DNA of 34,448 nt from Phenylobacterium sp. (GTDB taxonomy: Bacteria > Pseudomonadota > Alphaproteobacteria > Caulobacterales > Caulobacteraceae): positions 1-34,448 of the forward strand of contig NZ_SSMZ01000244.1 in the NCBI RefSeq assembly GCF_004799395.1. Reading direction: 5' to 3'. The notes under the pieces are model-generated. The model ran no database searches. It saw only the letters and a program-made list of their open reading frames with translations, and had not been told where the DNA came from. The position numbers and the translations under genes are program-made. Below, in pieces: positions 7,467-16,175 of the stretch (position 1 is the first letter of the stretch; every line of letters begins with the position of its first letter).

Positions 7467-7663
7467 GTGGCGGGTCACATCCCTTCGCGAAGCTCAACGA
7501 CCGTTTTTGGGTCGGTTTTCCCCGTTGGGCCAGAGCCGAAAATTTGCCATTCGCGGAGCCGGCGACTTGGCGCGCGCGAAGGGCGAGTTTCTGGAGCTGG
7601 CCCAATGGCTGCTGATGGCGCATTTGCGACGCCAAGTTCGACAGGCTTGTGGAGCCTCAGCCT

Positions 7664-9634
7664 CTATTGGCCCGCTTGCGCATTGCCAACCTTTCCGGGT
7701 GTGGCGCCCGCCAGGCGCGCCTCAATCATGGCTCGGTCGGGGGATGAAAGGTCCAGGCTCGCAGCCACCAGGTAGTGGTTTCGGGCTTCGCCGCCGTGTC
7801 CGAGGCGTAGCAGAGCGTCGCCCCAGACAAGGTGGTTGTGTCCCCAGCGCGGACTGCGCTCGGCGGCCTGGGCGAACATGGATGCGGCGCCTGCGTAGTC
7901 GCCTTTCCTCGCCAAGGCCTCTCCCCAGGTTTCGAGCGGATCAGCGAAGCGGGGGGACCTCTTGTGGGCCAGCGTCGCCTTCGCGATGGCGCCGTCGAGA
8001 TCGCCGCGGGAAAGCAGGCTCGCCGCCCATTCGGAGGGGCCCATCGACGCATGCGGGCTTTGCCGGTCGAGGTCGGCGAACCAGTGATCCGCCGCCGGCC
8101 AATCCCGTTCGAGCCCGGCGATGTCGGCGCGAACTTCCAGGCAGCGATAGCAGTCGAGAGGGGCGCCGGCGATCAGCGCCTTCGCCTCCTCGAGCCGGCC
8201 AAGATGGGCGTAGGCCTGGGCGAGCAGAGGCGCCACGATGGTGCGCTGGGAGTCGCCGCCAAGCTCCGGATCGCCGCGGCCTTGCTCCAGCCGGGCGGCG
8301 ACCTGCGCCCAGTCGCCGAGGGTCGTCCCCCGGCCGGGGATTGCCTGATAGCTGTTGGTGTCCATCGGCCCGGCCTCGGCGCGCTCGGCGGCCGTAATCT
8401 CATGCAGCAACGACAGCGCCCGCGCGCGAAGGTGCTGCGGCAGGTAACCGCCCGCACGCCCCTCCAGGTCGAAGGCCGCCATCTGCCCCAACAGCGTCGT
8501 GGTGGTCTGGAAGTCGCTGTCATAGAAGGCTTCGACGGCCTTCAGGAACCGCACCCGGCCGCTGATGTCGCCTGCAGGACGACCGATCCCGCTCCGGTCC
8601 TGTAGCACGGCGAGTTCGCGGCCCGGATTGTCGAAGCCGACCTCCCAACGTCCGACCGCATCGCTCGAAACGCCCAGGATCTGATAGGGCGGATCGAGCT
8701 TTGGATCGAGCGCGATCGCCGCCCTGGCCATCCGGATGGCGTCGTAGTGGCGGCCTTCCCCCTGAAGGATCGACGCCCACCCGGCGTAGGCCCAAGGCCG
8801 GTCCTCGGCGGGCCCGGACTTGGCGAGGCTCGCGAATACGGCGGCGGCCTCCTCATGCCGACCGAGAGAGGCCAGGTAGACGCCGTATCGGTAGGGCTGG
8901 GTCTGCCTATAGAGCGCCTCGGCCGCCTGGCCGATCAGGCCGTCCAGATCGACCTCGGGGCCTTGGATCTCCTGCGCGTCCGCCGCCCCCGAGCGGGCGG
9001 TGATCTGCAGCCCCGCCGGCCCACGGACCACCTCGCCGCTGACGCGGGTCACCTGGCCCAGTCCGTCTCGGAGCCACCCGGTCAGCTCCTCTACCGAGAC
9101 CCCGGTCTCCGGAATCTCGACCTTGATGTCGTTCCCCCAGTCGTTGGCGTAGGTCGAGGCGGGCCGGGTGGAGACGGTCTCGGCCTGTAGTTGCGCCAGA
9201 CGGTCCTCGATGCGGGCGGCGACGACCTGCCCCGTCAGGCCCCGGGCTACGAAGTCCGAGGGGACGGAAAACGGTGCGATCAACAACCCCCGCGCCTCGT
9301 GCGCCTGCCAGGCCATCACCGCCACGGCGCCGGCCACCAGGACGCCGACCAGGGTGGTCATCGCCTGGAGCGCAAGGCTGACGCGATCTTTCCAACGGCC
9401 GAGCCGAAGGCGGGATAGGACAAGCTCCCGCTGTTCGCTCAGATCCTCCTTCTGCAGGCGGATCAGGTCGATCTGCTCATCGAGGAACACGTCGAGCTTC
9501 GGATCGTCGCGCTTGCGGCCGCCCTTGCGAAGACCGAGCGCGATCGCGGTTGCGGGCCTGATCGCCTCCAGACCTGCGTCCAGCTCGGCCTCCGGCCCCG
9601 AGATCTCCTCACCCACGGCCCGCGCCCCCGACAC
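7664..9634 (-). CDS. Single-pass membrane protein with TPR-rich periplasmic domain
   Basis: 656 residues, rightmost start GTG 9634 (a second GTG at 9616 is as plausible; neither has a strong ribosome-binding site). An acidic/basic cytoplasmic N-terminus of ~85 residues contains a helical DEQIDLIRLQKEDLSEQREL segment, followed by one membrane span at about 88-109. The region after it (110-220) resembles a ligand or partner domain with DWGNDIKVEIPETGVSVEEL, and the rest is made of degenerate tetratricopeptide repeats, clearest at ~245-300, ~440-500 and ~540-640 (for example KGDYAGAASMFAQAAERSPR). Similar proteins in Caulobacterales are uncharacterised; a scaffold for periplasmic protein-protein interaction is the safe inference. 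No partner gene lies alongside. Confidence 0.8.
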   Translation of the reverse strand: MSGARAVGEEISGPEAELDAGLEAIRPATAIALGLRKGGRKRDDPKLDVFLDEQIDLIRLQKEDLSEQRELVLSRLRLGRWKDRVSLALQAMTTLVGVLVAGAVAVMAWQAHEARGLLIAPFSVPSDFVARGLTGQVVAARIEDRLAQLQAETVSTRPASTYANDWGNDIKVEIPETGVSVEELTGWLRDGLGQVTRVSGEVVRGPAGLQITARSGAADAQEIQGPEVDLDGLIGQAAEALYRQTQPYRYGVYLASLGRHEEAAAVFASLAKSGPAEDRPWAYAGWASILQGEGRHYDAIRMARAAIALDPKLDPPYQILGVSSDAVGRWEVGFDNPGRELAVLQDRSGIGRPAGDISGRVRFLKAVEAFYDSDFQTTTTLLGQMAAFDLEGRAGGYLPQHLRARALSLLHEITAAERAEAGPMDTNSYQAIPGRGTTLGDWAQVAARLEQGRGDPELGGDSQRTIVAPLLAQAYAHLGRLEEAKALIAGAPLDCYRCLEVRADIAGLERDWPAADHWFADLDRQSPHASMGPSEWAASLLSRGDLDGAIAKATLAHKRSPRFADPLETWGEALARKGDYAGAASMFAQAAERSPRWGHNHLVWGDALLRLGHGGEARNHYLVAASLDLSSPDRAMIEARLAGATPGKVGNAQAGQ

Positions 9635-9853
9635 ACCCCAGGATCAACGCTATGCCGTGGACGAAAAAGCGCAAGTCAGGCGGGTCGAGGCTTCGAGCCG
9701 GACGTCCAGGCGAGAGAAGGCCACTGGTCCGCTTGCCGGCCGATCGTCAATGTCTGTTTCTGGCGCGCCTGAGACTCTGCAGATCGAGCGTGGATGACTC
9801 TTAGCTGACCCTCGGACATTCCGCTTGCGGACGCCTATCCGCGCCGCTCGGCG

Positions 9854-10567
9854 TCACCAGGGGACGGTCCGACCATTGCGATCAAGGAAATGCAGGCCGG
9901 CGGCGCCGTCCTGGGCGATGAGCGCGTCGACGATCTCCGGCATCGCGTCTTCCACGCTGAACGGCGCGTTAGAGCCGCCCATGTCCGTGCGAATCCAACC
10001 CGGCGCCATGAGGACCAGCGCGCAAACTTCGCTCGCGTGCCGGCCCGCGTAGCTCGACATCGCTTGGTTTAGGGCCGCCTTACTGGCGCGGTAGACGTCG
10101 TTGGTTCCATTGGCGTTGTTGGTGATGCTGCCTTGACCGGAGGACATCACCCCGATCACGCCGCCCGGCCGGGCCAAGACCCCGAACGCTTCCACGGCGC
10201 GCATCACGCCCAGGACGTTGGTGACCATGACGTGGACAAAATCGTCCGTCGAAACGCCAGCCATGGTGTCTCCCGGGGACGGATTGACGACGCCGCCGTT
10301 GATGAAGACGATGTCGAATTGACGGCCCAAGAGGCGATCCCGCACGGCCAGGATCTGGTCGTGGTCGGTCATGTCGAGTGTCTCGATCTCGACGAGGTCG
10401 GGCTGCTCCGCGGCGAGGCCGTGAAGCGGTGTGCCGGGCGCCCGAACGGTGCCGAGCACGCGCCACCCCCGTACCGCGAATTCGGCGGCCATTGCATAGC
10501 CCAGGCCGCGCGACGCGCCGACGATGAGGATGGAGCGGTGGGACGGGGCCGAGGTTGGGCTATTCAT
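9854..10567 (-). CDS. SDR-family NAD(P)-dependent oxidoreductase
   Basis: 237 residues from ATG 10567 (the longer frame would need a TTG start five codons earlier; GAGAGATCC lies upstream of the ATG). GASRGLG is at 17-23, NGG at 90-92 in place of the usual NAG, and Ser142/143, Tyr159 and Lys163 (YRASK) complete the active site. The short length, NGG and GHxxGRTVPW ending place it with atypical 'C-factor/sniffer'-like SDRs. It lies 54 bases downstream of the MDR gene on the same strand and is probably co-transcribed with it, under the divergent XRE-type regulator. Substrate unknown. Confidence 0.88.
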   Translation of the reverse strand: MNSPTSAPSHRSILIVGASRGLGYAMAAEFAVRGWRVLGTVRAPGTPLHGLAAEQPDLVEIETLDMTDHDQILAVRDRLLGRQFDIVFINGGVVNPSPGDTMAGVSTDDFVHVMVTNVLGVMRAVEAFGVLARPGGVIGVMSSGQGSITNNANGTNDVYRASKAALNQAMSSYAGRHASEVCALVLMAPGWIRTDMGGSNAPFSVEDAMPEIVDALIAQDGAAGLHFLDRNGRTVPW

Positions 10568-10621
10568 GGCTGGATCTCTCAAAAAAACACGCGGTGGTCG
10601 GCAGTTCGCCAGACCCGCCCG

Positions 10622-11692
10622 CTAACCTTTGTCCGGCCGGATGACCGTGAGTTGGCGTGGCCCGGCGTTGGCCGCGGCGTAGGCGACGGCGGCATTGGCC
10701 TCGTCCAGCGGGAATTCAGCCAGATCGAACTGGCCAAGGTCGATCAAGCCCGAGCGGACCATTTGCACCATACGCGGCACGGCTTGCGGCGGGTACATCC
10801 ACACGCCCCGCATGGTGATCTCACCGTGCATAAGCCAGTTGTAGTCGAGGCCCAGCTCGGCGCGGACGCCGCCCATCAGGATGATGCGGCCACCATGACG
10901 CACAGCCATCAGGTTGGCGTGCACTTGGCCCAGCGAGGCTTCACGCGGTAGGAAATCCAGCACCATGTCGATGGGTCCGCCGGCGGCCTTGGCGATGGCC
11001 CCCCGGTCGGCGGCCTCGTCGCCGGTCATGGGAACCGGCACTACTCGCGGGCCGAAGCGGACGGCGAGGTCGTCCAGCGTCTGAGCGTTGCGCCCCGTCG
11101 CCACGACCTGGCCGGCGCCCATGGCCAGGGCCACCGCCACGCCGGCGCCGCCGAACCCGCCGGTGGCGCCGCTGACCAGCAGGGTCTCGCTTGCCTTCAG
11201 GTCGCCGGCCCAGAGCCCGCCGTAGGGCACCAGCAGGCGACTGAGCCCGCACCAGCGCCCGGCGTCCTTGGGATCTATTTCGCCGATCCGCGTCACGTTC
11301 TCAGTCGGGACCATCATCTGCTCGGCGTAAGAGCCGTTGCGGTAGAGACGGTGAAGCGGCAGCGCCGCATCGGTGCGGTACGTCCAGCCCTGCAGGATTT
11401 GGTTGGACGCCTCGTCCCGCGCCCGGATCGTCGGCTCGCAGAACACCCAGTCTCCGGGCTGCAGCCGCGTCGCGTCCGGGCCTACCGATCGCACCCGTCC
11501 GATCCCGCCCGGACCGGGGACTGCCGGAAGTTCCAGTCGATAGTTGCGGGAGCCGTTGAAGACGTTGGCGGCGTAGGCGGTCACACCCGCCGCGGCGACA
11601 TCGATCGCCACCGACCCCGCGCCGGGTGTCGGATCGGGCAGGGTCTCGATCTTCAGCGTCTCGCCAAAGGCGTTCAGTACAGCAGCTTTCAT
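10622..11692 (-). CDS. MDR-family (quinone oxidoreductase-like) dehydrogenase, zinc-free
   Basis: 356 residues. The N-terminal GroES-like domain has the PVPGPGGIGRVRSVG stretch and the Rossmann domain has GATGGFGGAGVA from residue 175, both typical of medium-chain dehydrogenases/reductases. The catalytic zinc ligands of alcohol dehydrogenases are absent: the position of the usual Cys is GVTAYA (36-41). It should therefore act as an NADPH-dependent quinone/enone reductase or similar rather than a zinc alcohol dehydrogenase. GGAGAAG precedes ATG 11692. First gene of a probable two-gene operon with the SDR, divergent from the regulator gene, a classic arrangement for regulation of detoxification genes by the adjacent regulator. 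Confidence 0.88.
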   Translation of the reverse strand: MKAAVLNAFGETLKIETLPDPTPGAGSVAIDVAAAGVTAYAANVFNGSRNYRLELPAVPGPGGIGRVRSVGPDATRLQPGDWVFCEPTIRARDEASNQILQGWTYRTDAALPLHRLYRNGSYAEQMMVPTENVTRIGEIDPKDAGRWCGLSRLLVPYGGLWAGDLKASETLLVSGATGGFGGAGVAVALAMGAGQVVATGRNAQTLDDLAVRFGPRVVPVPMTGDEAADRGAIAKAAGGPIDMVLDFLPREASLGQVHANLMAVRHGGRIILMGGVRAELGLDYNWLMHGEITMRGVWMYPPQAVPRMVQMVRSGLIDLGQFDLAEFPLDEANAAVAYAAANAGPRQLTVIRPDKG

Positions 11693-11713
11693 GGGGGCTT
11701 CTCCGTCGGCTCA

Positions 11714-11776
11714 GACGCACCCTAGGGGCTGTTTCCAGAGTGCGTCAGGCCTGGTATTATCCTGGGATTGACGCAC
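11714..11776. promoter_or_regulatory. Three GACGCAC half-sites in the divergent promoter region (candidate operators)
   Basis: GACGCAC occurs at 11714-11720 and 11770-11776 and, inverted, at 11740-11746 (GTGCGTC). The last two form a perfect 8-bp inverted repeat (GTGCGTCA/TGACGCAC). They bracket TATTAT at 11755-11760, a possible -10 for the regulator gene, whose complement GATAAT could serve the opposite direction. The spacing and orientation fit binding by the adjacent XRE-type regulator. Confidence 0.55.
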
Positions 11777-11792
11777 CTACCTTGGAGGCCGC

Positions 11793-12599
11793 GTGACAGA
11801 TCCTAAACGGCGAGAACTCGGCGACTTCCTGCGCGCGCGGCGGAGCCGCCTCAGCCCGGAGGCCGTGGGCCTGCCGCGCCGACGGCAGCGGCGCACCCCG
11901 GGCCTGCGCCGCGAGGAGGTGGCCGAGCTCGCGGGCATCGGCGTCGACTGGTATGTCCGCCTGGAGCAGGGCCGCCCGGTGACGCCCTCGGTCAGCACCG
12001 TCGATGCCCTCGCCCGCGCGCTTCGGCTGACCGAGATGGAGCACCAGCATCTGCGTGCGCTGGCTGGCGGCGGCGGGCCGAAGCCCTTCCAGCCCGAGAC
12101 GGCGCCGCCGGCCCTACTGCAAATCCTGCACAGCCTGACGCAGCCAGCCTATGTCACCGGCCGCCGCCGCGACCTGGTGGCCTGGAATGCCGCGGCCGCC
12201 GACATCCTTGGCTTCGACGACCTGCCGGACAATGACCGCAACCTGCTGGTCTCCATGCTGACCAATCCGCGGAGTCGCCAGCTGTTCGGCGCGGGCTGGG
12301 CGGCAGAGAGCGAGCGCATGGTGGCCGCCTTCCGCGCTACCCACGACCTGTCGGCCGGTGACCCAGCGTTCGTCGCCCTTCTGCGACGGTTGCGCGAAGG
12401 ATGCCCGGAATTCGACGCCTGGTGGGAACGCCACGATGTCCGCCGCGGCGGCGCCGGGCGCAAGGTCCTGCATCACCCGACGAGGGGCGTCATCGCCTTC
12501 GACCACGCCAGTTTCCAGTTCAACGACGATCCCAGCCTGAAGCTGGTGATCTACACGCTGGCGCTTACCGATACGGTGAAGGACAGCCGCCGCAGTTAG
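11793..12599 (+). CDS. XRE-type transcriptional regulator with MmyB-like ligand-binding domain
   Basis: 268 residues. The N-terminal DNA-binding helix-turn-helix covers about residues 8-75 (LGDFLRARRSRLSP..., RTPGLRREEVAELAGI, WYVRLEQGRPVTPS), the characteristic opening of the actinobacterial/proteobacterial MmyB-type group. From residue ~105 the C-terminal MLTR/MmyB ligand-binding domain follows (AYVTGRRRDLVAWNAAAADI, then LHHPTRGVIAFDHASFQ), thought to bind fatty-acid or lipid-like ligands. Start is GTG 11793 with GGAGG 5 bases upstream. Divergent from the MDR-SDR operon, 100 bases apart, with candidate operators between; regulation of that operon and of itself is likely. Confidence 0.9.
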   Translation: MTDPKRRELGDFLRARRSRLSPEAVGLPRRRQRRTPGLRREEVAELAGIGVDWYVRLEQGRPVTPSVSTVDALARALRLTEMEHQHLRALAGGGGPKPFQPETAPPALLQILHSLTQPAYVTGRRRDLVAWNAAAADILGFDDLPDNDRNLLVSMLTNPRSRQLFGAGWAAESERMVAAFRATHDLSAGDPAFVALLRRLREGCPEFDAWWERHDVRRGGAGRKVLHHPTRGVIAFDHASFQFNDDPSLKLVIYTLALTDTVKDSRRS

Positions 12600-12721
12600 A
12601 GGTCTGAACGGCGAGTTCGCGGCACGACGCCAATGCCCGCGTCTGGCGCAGTGCTGACTTAACCGGACAGCCCTCGCAGCGCGCCTTGGCCGGCCGGGCG
12701 CTCCTCGCTTGCGCGGCCACA

Positions 12722-14518
12722 TCAAGCTCGACGGGTGAAGCCGTCCTCACTCCAGCCTTCGCTCCCGACGCTGTGGTGTACGAAGAACAAGCCGTCGGGG
12801 TCGTAGCGTCGTTTGATCGCCGCCAGCCGCGAATGGTGCTCGCCCCAGAACGCGCCCTGCCAGTCGGGCTCGAAATAGTCGGTCTCCGAGACATAGGACG
12901 CAGGTTTCAGCGGCAGGGCCAGCAGCGGCGCGAGCGCCTTGCGCATCGCATCGGCATCGGCGCGGCCCTTGGCGATGTTCGGCTCGTGGCCGGCGATCCC
13001 GGGATAGGCGGGCGGCTCCTCCCCGCCCGTGATCGCAAGGGCGAATGCGTCGAGGACCGCGGGATTTGTCGCGGTGTCGCGGCTGCGCGCCAAGGCCTCC
13101 GCCGGCGCGCCGGCCAGGCCCTTGTTGAAGTGCAGGGAGACGCCCCAAGTGGCCGCCGCATGAACGATGGCCTCGACCAGCGCCGGCAGGCGATCGGCCG
13201 CCAGCAGCGATTGCGACAGCCAAGCCGAGCGATAGCCGTGAAGAACCTGGCCCACCTGACCGCCGTCGCCGGCCCAGAAGAAACGCGACGCCGGCGCGCC
13301 CGCGCGGTCGTCGCCGTGCGCCACGCCTGGGATGGTCTTCATGATCGCACCGTTCCAGAACAGCCTGGCCGGCAGGACCGAGATCGAGGGCTTGGTCATA
13401 TCGTAGTCGTCGGGGCGCTGGGCCACCCAGTCGAAGAACGGCTTCCAGATCGCCGTTGCGGCCTTTTGGTCCAGGCCTTGGATCGACATGTTGATCGAGA
13501 TCTGCCTGCGGCCATGGAAGTTGGCCTGTTCGCCCCAGTGCGGGTTCATCAGGCTCGACCGATAGAAGCCGAGAAATTGGGCCGCGAGCGCGCGGTAGGC
13601 CTCGTCGGACTTGGCGGTGATGTTGGCGTTCACGCCCCCGAAGAGGGTAGGTAGATCGTGGGTCATCAGCGTCAGTCGCGTGATCACGCCGAATGTCCCG
13701 CCGCCTCCGCCCTTCAACGCCCAGAAGAGGTCCGGATCGGAAGCTGCGTTGACGATCCGGACTTTCCCGTCGGCGGTGACGACCTCGGCCTCCAGCAACC
13801 CGGCCGCGCCGGTTCCGAAACCTTTGGAATAGCTTCCGAAGCCGCCGCCCTGGACCAGGCCTGCAACCCCCACCGTGGTGCAGCCACCGCCCTGGACATA
13901 CCGGCCGCCTTTGGTGGTGACCGCGTCGTAGGCTTCGAGCCAGATGGCGCCGGCGCCGACGCTGACCGCCGGTTGCGGCGCGACCTTGCCGGCGCAGCCC
14001 GTGGGGACGAAGGCGTCGTGCAAGTCGATCGCGCGCATCGGCTTGGTCCAGATCAGCAGGGAGTCGGGCGCGTTGGAGCCGCCGAGGTAGCTATGGCCCC
14101 CGCCCTTCACCACGAGGCGAAGGTTATGACGACGAGCGAAGGTGACGGCTGCGGCGACGTCGGACGCGCTTTCGGCCGCCACAGCGTAGGCGCTCGGCCG
14201 CGAGGTCCAGGCGTCGGTCCAGCCGAGCGTCTGGGTGAGCGCCGCACTCTCGCCGATGAAGAAGGGGTTGCGCAGATTCCGGAACAGCTCGGCAGTGGCT
14301 GGCGCGTTCGGCGCTTTGGCGGCTTCAGCTAGGGGCGAAACAACCTGGGTCAGCCGCCCACCGACCTGGCGGCCCAGCGCCGCCCATTGGTCCTCGTTCG
14401 GCCAGCCGGCGTCTGCGGGCCGCAGGCGCCGGTGAACAGCGGCGGCCCTTGCAAGCGCAGGCGCGGTGAAGGCCAGCGGAAAGGCCGCGGCGCCCTTCAA
14501 CAGGTCTCGTCTCAGCAT
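12722..14518 (-). CDS. Tat-exported FAD-linked oxidase with BBE domain (probably bicovalent flavin)
   Basis: 598 residues. A twin-arginine signal (RRDLLKG at 3-9, then a hydrophobic stretch ending ALARA) directs folded export. The FAD-binding PCMH domain shows KGGGHSYLGGS, with His142 at the position that carries the 8-alpha-histidyl flavin link, and GGGCTTVGVAG with Cys213 at the position of the 6-S-cysteinyl link, so both covalent bonds of berberine-bridge/gluco-oligosaccharide oxidases are possible. The C-terminal berberine-bridge domain ends RYDPDGLFFVHHSVGSEGW. Such enzymes oxidise sugars, alcohols or aromatic substrates with O2. GGAGGG lies 7 bases before ATG 14518. Convergent with the regulator gene; no obvious operon partner. 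Confidence 0.88.
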   Translation of the reverse strand: MLRRDLLKGAAAFPLAFTAPALARAAAVHRRLRPADAGWPNEDQWAALGRQVGGRLTQVVSPLAEAAKAPNAPATAELFRNLRNPFFIGESAALTQTLGWTDAWTSRPSAYAVAAESASDVAAAVTFARRHNLRLVVKGGGHSYLGGSNAPDSLLIWTKPMRAIDLHDAFVPTGCAGKVAPQPAVSVGAGAIWLEAYDAVTTKGGRYVQGGGCTTVGVAGLVQGGGFGSYSKGFGTGAAGLLEAEVVTADGKVRIVNAASDPDLFWALKGGGGGTFGVITRLTLMTHDLPTLFGGVNANITAKSDEAYRALAAQFLGFYRSSLMNPHWGEQANFHGRRQISINMSIQGLDQKAATAIWKPFFDWVAQRPDDYDMTKPSISVLPARLFWNGAIMKTIPGVAHGDDRAGAPASRFFWAGDGGQVGQVLHGYRSAWLSQSLLAADRLPALVEAIVHAAATWGVSLHFNKGLAGAPAEALARSRDTATNPAVLDAFALAITGGEEPPAYPGIAGHEPNIAKGRADADAMRKALAPLLALPLKPASYVSETDYFEPDWQGAFWGEHHSRLAAIKRRYDPDGLFFVHHSVGSEGWSEDGFTRRA

Positions 14519-14735
14519 GGCCTACCCTCCAACCGGGGCGGCGTCCGATGGGACGATTGCCCTCTCACCCAACACATCGGTGAAACCGACCCGACGAGCA
14601 ATGGCGGTGGGCCGAGCGGCGGGATCACGGGTGCGCGTCGTCAGCCTGCGCATGACGAGCGGTGGGCTGGGCGGGGCGAGCGGTAGCGCAATGCAAAGAC
14701 AGGCCGCTCGTAGGCGAGGGCGATCGCCGCCGCGT

Positions 14736-16175
14736 TCAGGTTTGTCGCTGCCAGCCGCCGCCCAGCGCCTTGAAGACCGCGATCTGATCCTGCACCAGGG
14801 CGGCGTCGGATTGCGCCACCGCGGCGTTGGCCCCGATCAGGGTCTGTTCGGCGACCAGCACATCGAGGGGGCTGACGGAACCGGCCTCCAGGTCGCCGCG
14901 CACCAGGCGGAACGCTTCCTCGGCCCGGACCTGGACGTCGCCCAGCGCCTGCCGGCGGTCCAGTTCGGCGCTGTAGATAGCCAGGGCCTGCTCGGCCTCC
15001 TTGAGCGCCCGCAGCACCACAGAATCGAAGCCGTCGAGGGCTGCTGAGGCGCCGGCCTGCGCCTGGCGCACGCGGGCCCGCGGACCGGCCTGGTTTGGGA
15101 AGGTCCAGCTAATCGACGGGCCCACGCCCCAGATCAGGCCCGCGTTGCGGGTGAGATCGGCGAGCGTGACCGCCGCACCGCCGTAGAAGCCGCGGAGCGC
15201 GACGCGCGGATAGAGGTCGGCGGTGACGACGCCCACCCGCGCCGTGGCGGCCGCCAGCCGCCGCTCGGCCTCGCGGACGTCCGGACGGCGGCGCAGCAGG
15301 TCCGCGCCGTCGCCCACGGGGATCAGGGCGGTAAGCCTGGGCGGAGTTTCGCAGGCCAGCGCCTCCTCCGGCGCCTTGGCCGGCGTGCGGCCCAGCACCG
15401 CAGCGAGTTGGAACAGCGCCGCACGGCGCTGGCCCTCCAGGGGCGGGATGGCGGCGCGCGCCTGGGCCGCCAAGCCTTCGGAGCGGGCCACCTCGAACTG
15501 GGTCCCGGACCCCGCCTCGCGGCGTTGGCGGGTGATCTGCGCCTCCCGGGTCGCAAGATCGAAGGCGCGGCGGGCCACGGCAAGCTGGGCGCCCAAGGCG
15601 CAGACCTCGCCATAGGCGCGCGCCGTCTCGGCGGCCACGGTAGTCTTCACGAGGTCGCGGGCGGCGGCGGTCGCCTGGGCGTCCGCGCGCGACGCCCCGA
15701 CGGCGCGGCGGACGCGCCCGAACAGGTCGAGCTCGTAAGAGACCTCGAAGGTGTCCTCATAGAGCCAGATGCTCTCGGGCTTGTGGCCCCCGAGCTCCAG
15801 GATCTCCTCGGTGGCCGGGTCGCGGCCGTAAACGCTCCCGGAGTTCAGTGTCGTGCTGGGGTAGCGGCCGACTTTGGCGGCCTGGAGCACGGCCCGGGCT
15901 CCGGACAGGTTGGCTTCGGCGGCCTTCAGGTCGGTGTTGGCGGCGAAGGCCTCGGCGACATAGGCGTCCAGGTGAGGATCGGCGTAGAGGCGCCACCACG
16001 CATCCGGCGGGGCCGTGGGTTCGGCGGCGGCGGGCGCGGCGCTCGCCAGCGGCGCGGCGGCGCCGGCTGGCGGCGCGGGGACCGCGTACTTCGGCCCCAC
16101 GACGCATCCGCTGAGCGCCGTCATCACCAGCGCCGTCGCCGCCAGGGCGCACGGTAGGCGACTCCAGGCGTTCAT
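14736..16175 (-). CDS. Outer membrane efflux lipoprotein (NodT/OprM family)
   Basis: 479 residues. Lipobox ALSGC with Cys at residue 24 and the following VVGPKYAVPAPP are typical of NodT-type outer membrane factors. Two OEP repeats are visible, with long alpha-helical hairpins (ARAYGEVCALGAQLAVARRA; EAEQALAIYSAELDRRQALG), giving the trimeric TolC-like tunnel. It is the outer membrane exit of the tripartite pump encoded by the two upstream genes; its ATG overlaps the MFS gene's stop by 4 bases. An alanine/proline-rich stretch (32-60) follows the lipid anchor. Confidence 0.93.
   Translation of the reverse strand: MNAWSRLPCALAATALVMTALSGCVVGPKYAVPAPPAGAAAPLASAAPAAAEPTAPPDAWWRLYADPHLDAYVAEAFAANTDLKAAEANLSGARAVLQAAKVGRYPSTTLNSGSVYGRDPATEEILELGGHKPESIWLYEDTFEVSYELDLFGRVRRAVGASRADAQATAAARDLVKTTVAAETARAYGEVCALGAQLAVARRAFDLATREAQITRQRREAGSGTQFEVARSEGLAAQARAAIPPLEGQRRAALFQLAAVLGRTPAKAPEEALACETPPRLTALIPVGDGADLLRRRPDVREAERRLAAATARVGVVTADLYPRVALRGFYGGAAVTLADLTRNAGLIWGVGPSISWTFPNQAGPRARVRQAQAGASAALDGFDSVVLRALKEAEQALAIYSAELDRRQALGDVQVRAEEAFRLVRGDLEAGSVSPLDVLVAEQTLIGANAAVAQSDAALVQDQIAVFKALGGGWQRQT

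Larger units (their letters stand above)
6869..7663. other. Degraded intergenic region
   Basis: Apart from the two remnants listed separately, I see no gene in 6869-7044 or 7467-7663. Short frames exist on both strands but none resembles a protein or has a ribosome-binding site. The stretch marks a boundary between the sugar cassette and the TPR gene, and is most simply a deletion scar. Confidence 0.55.

Noticed and set aside
14626-14631. TGATCC (minus strand) upstream of the FAD oxidase
   Set aside because: Position fits a -35, but GCCA stands where CGTA is needed, so it is probably chance.
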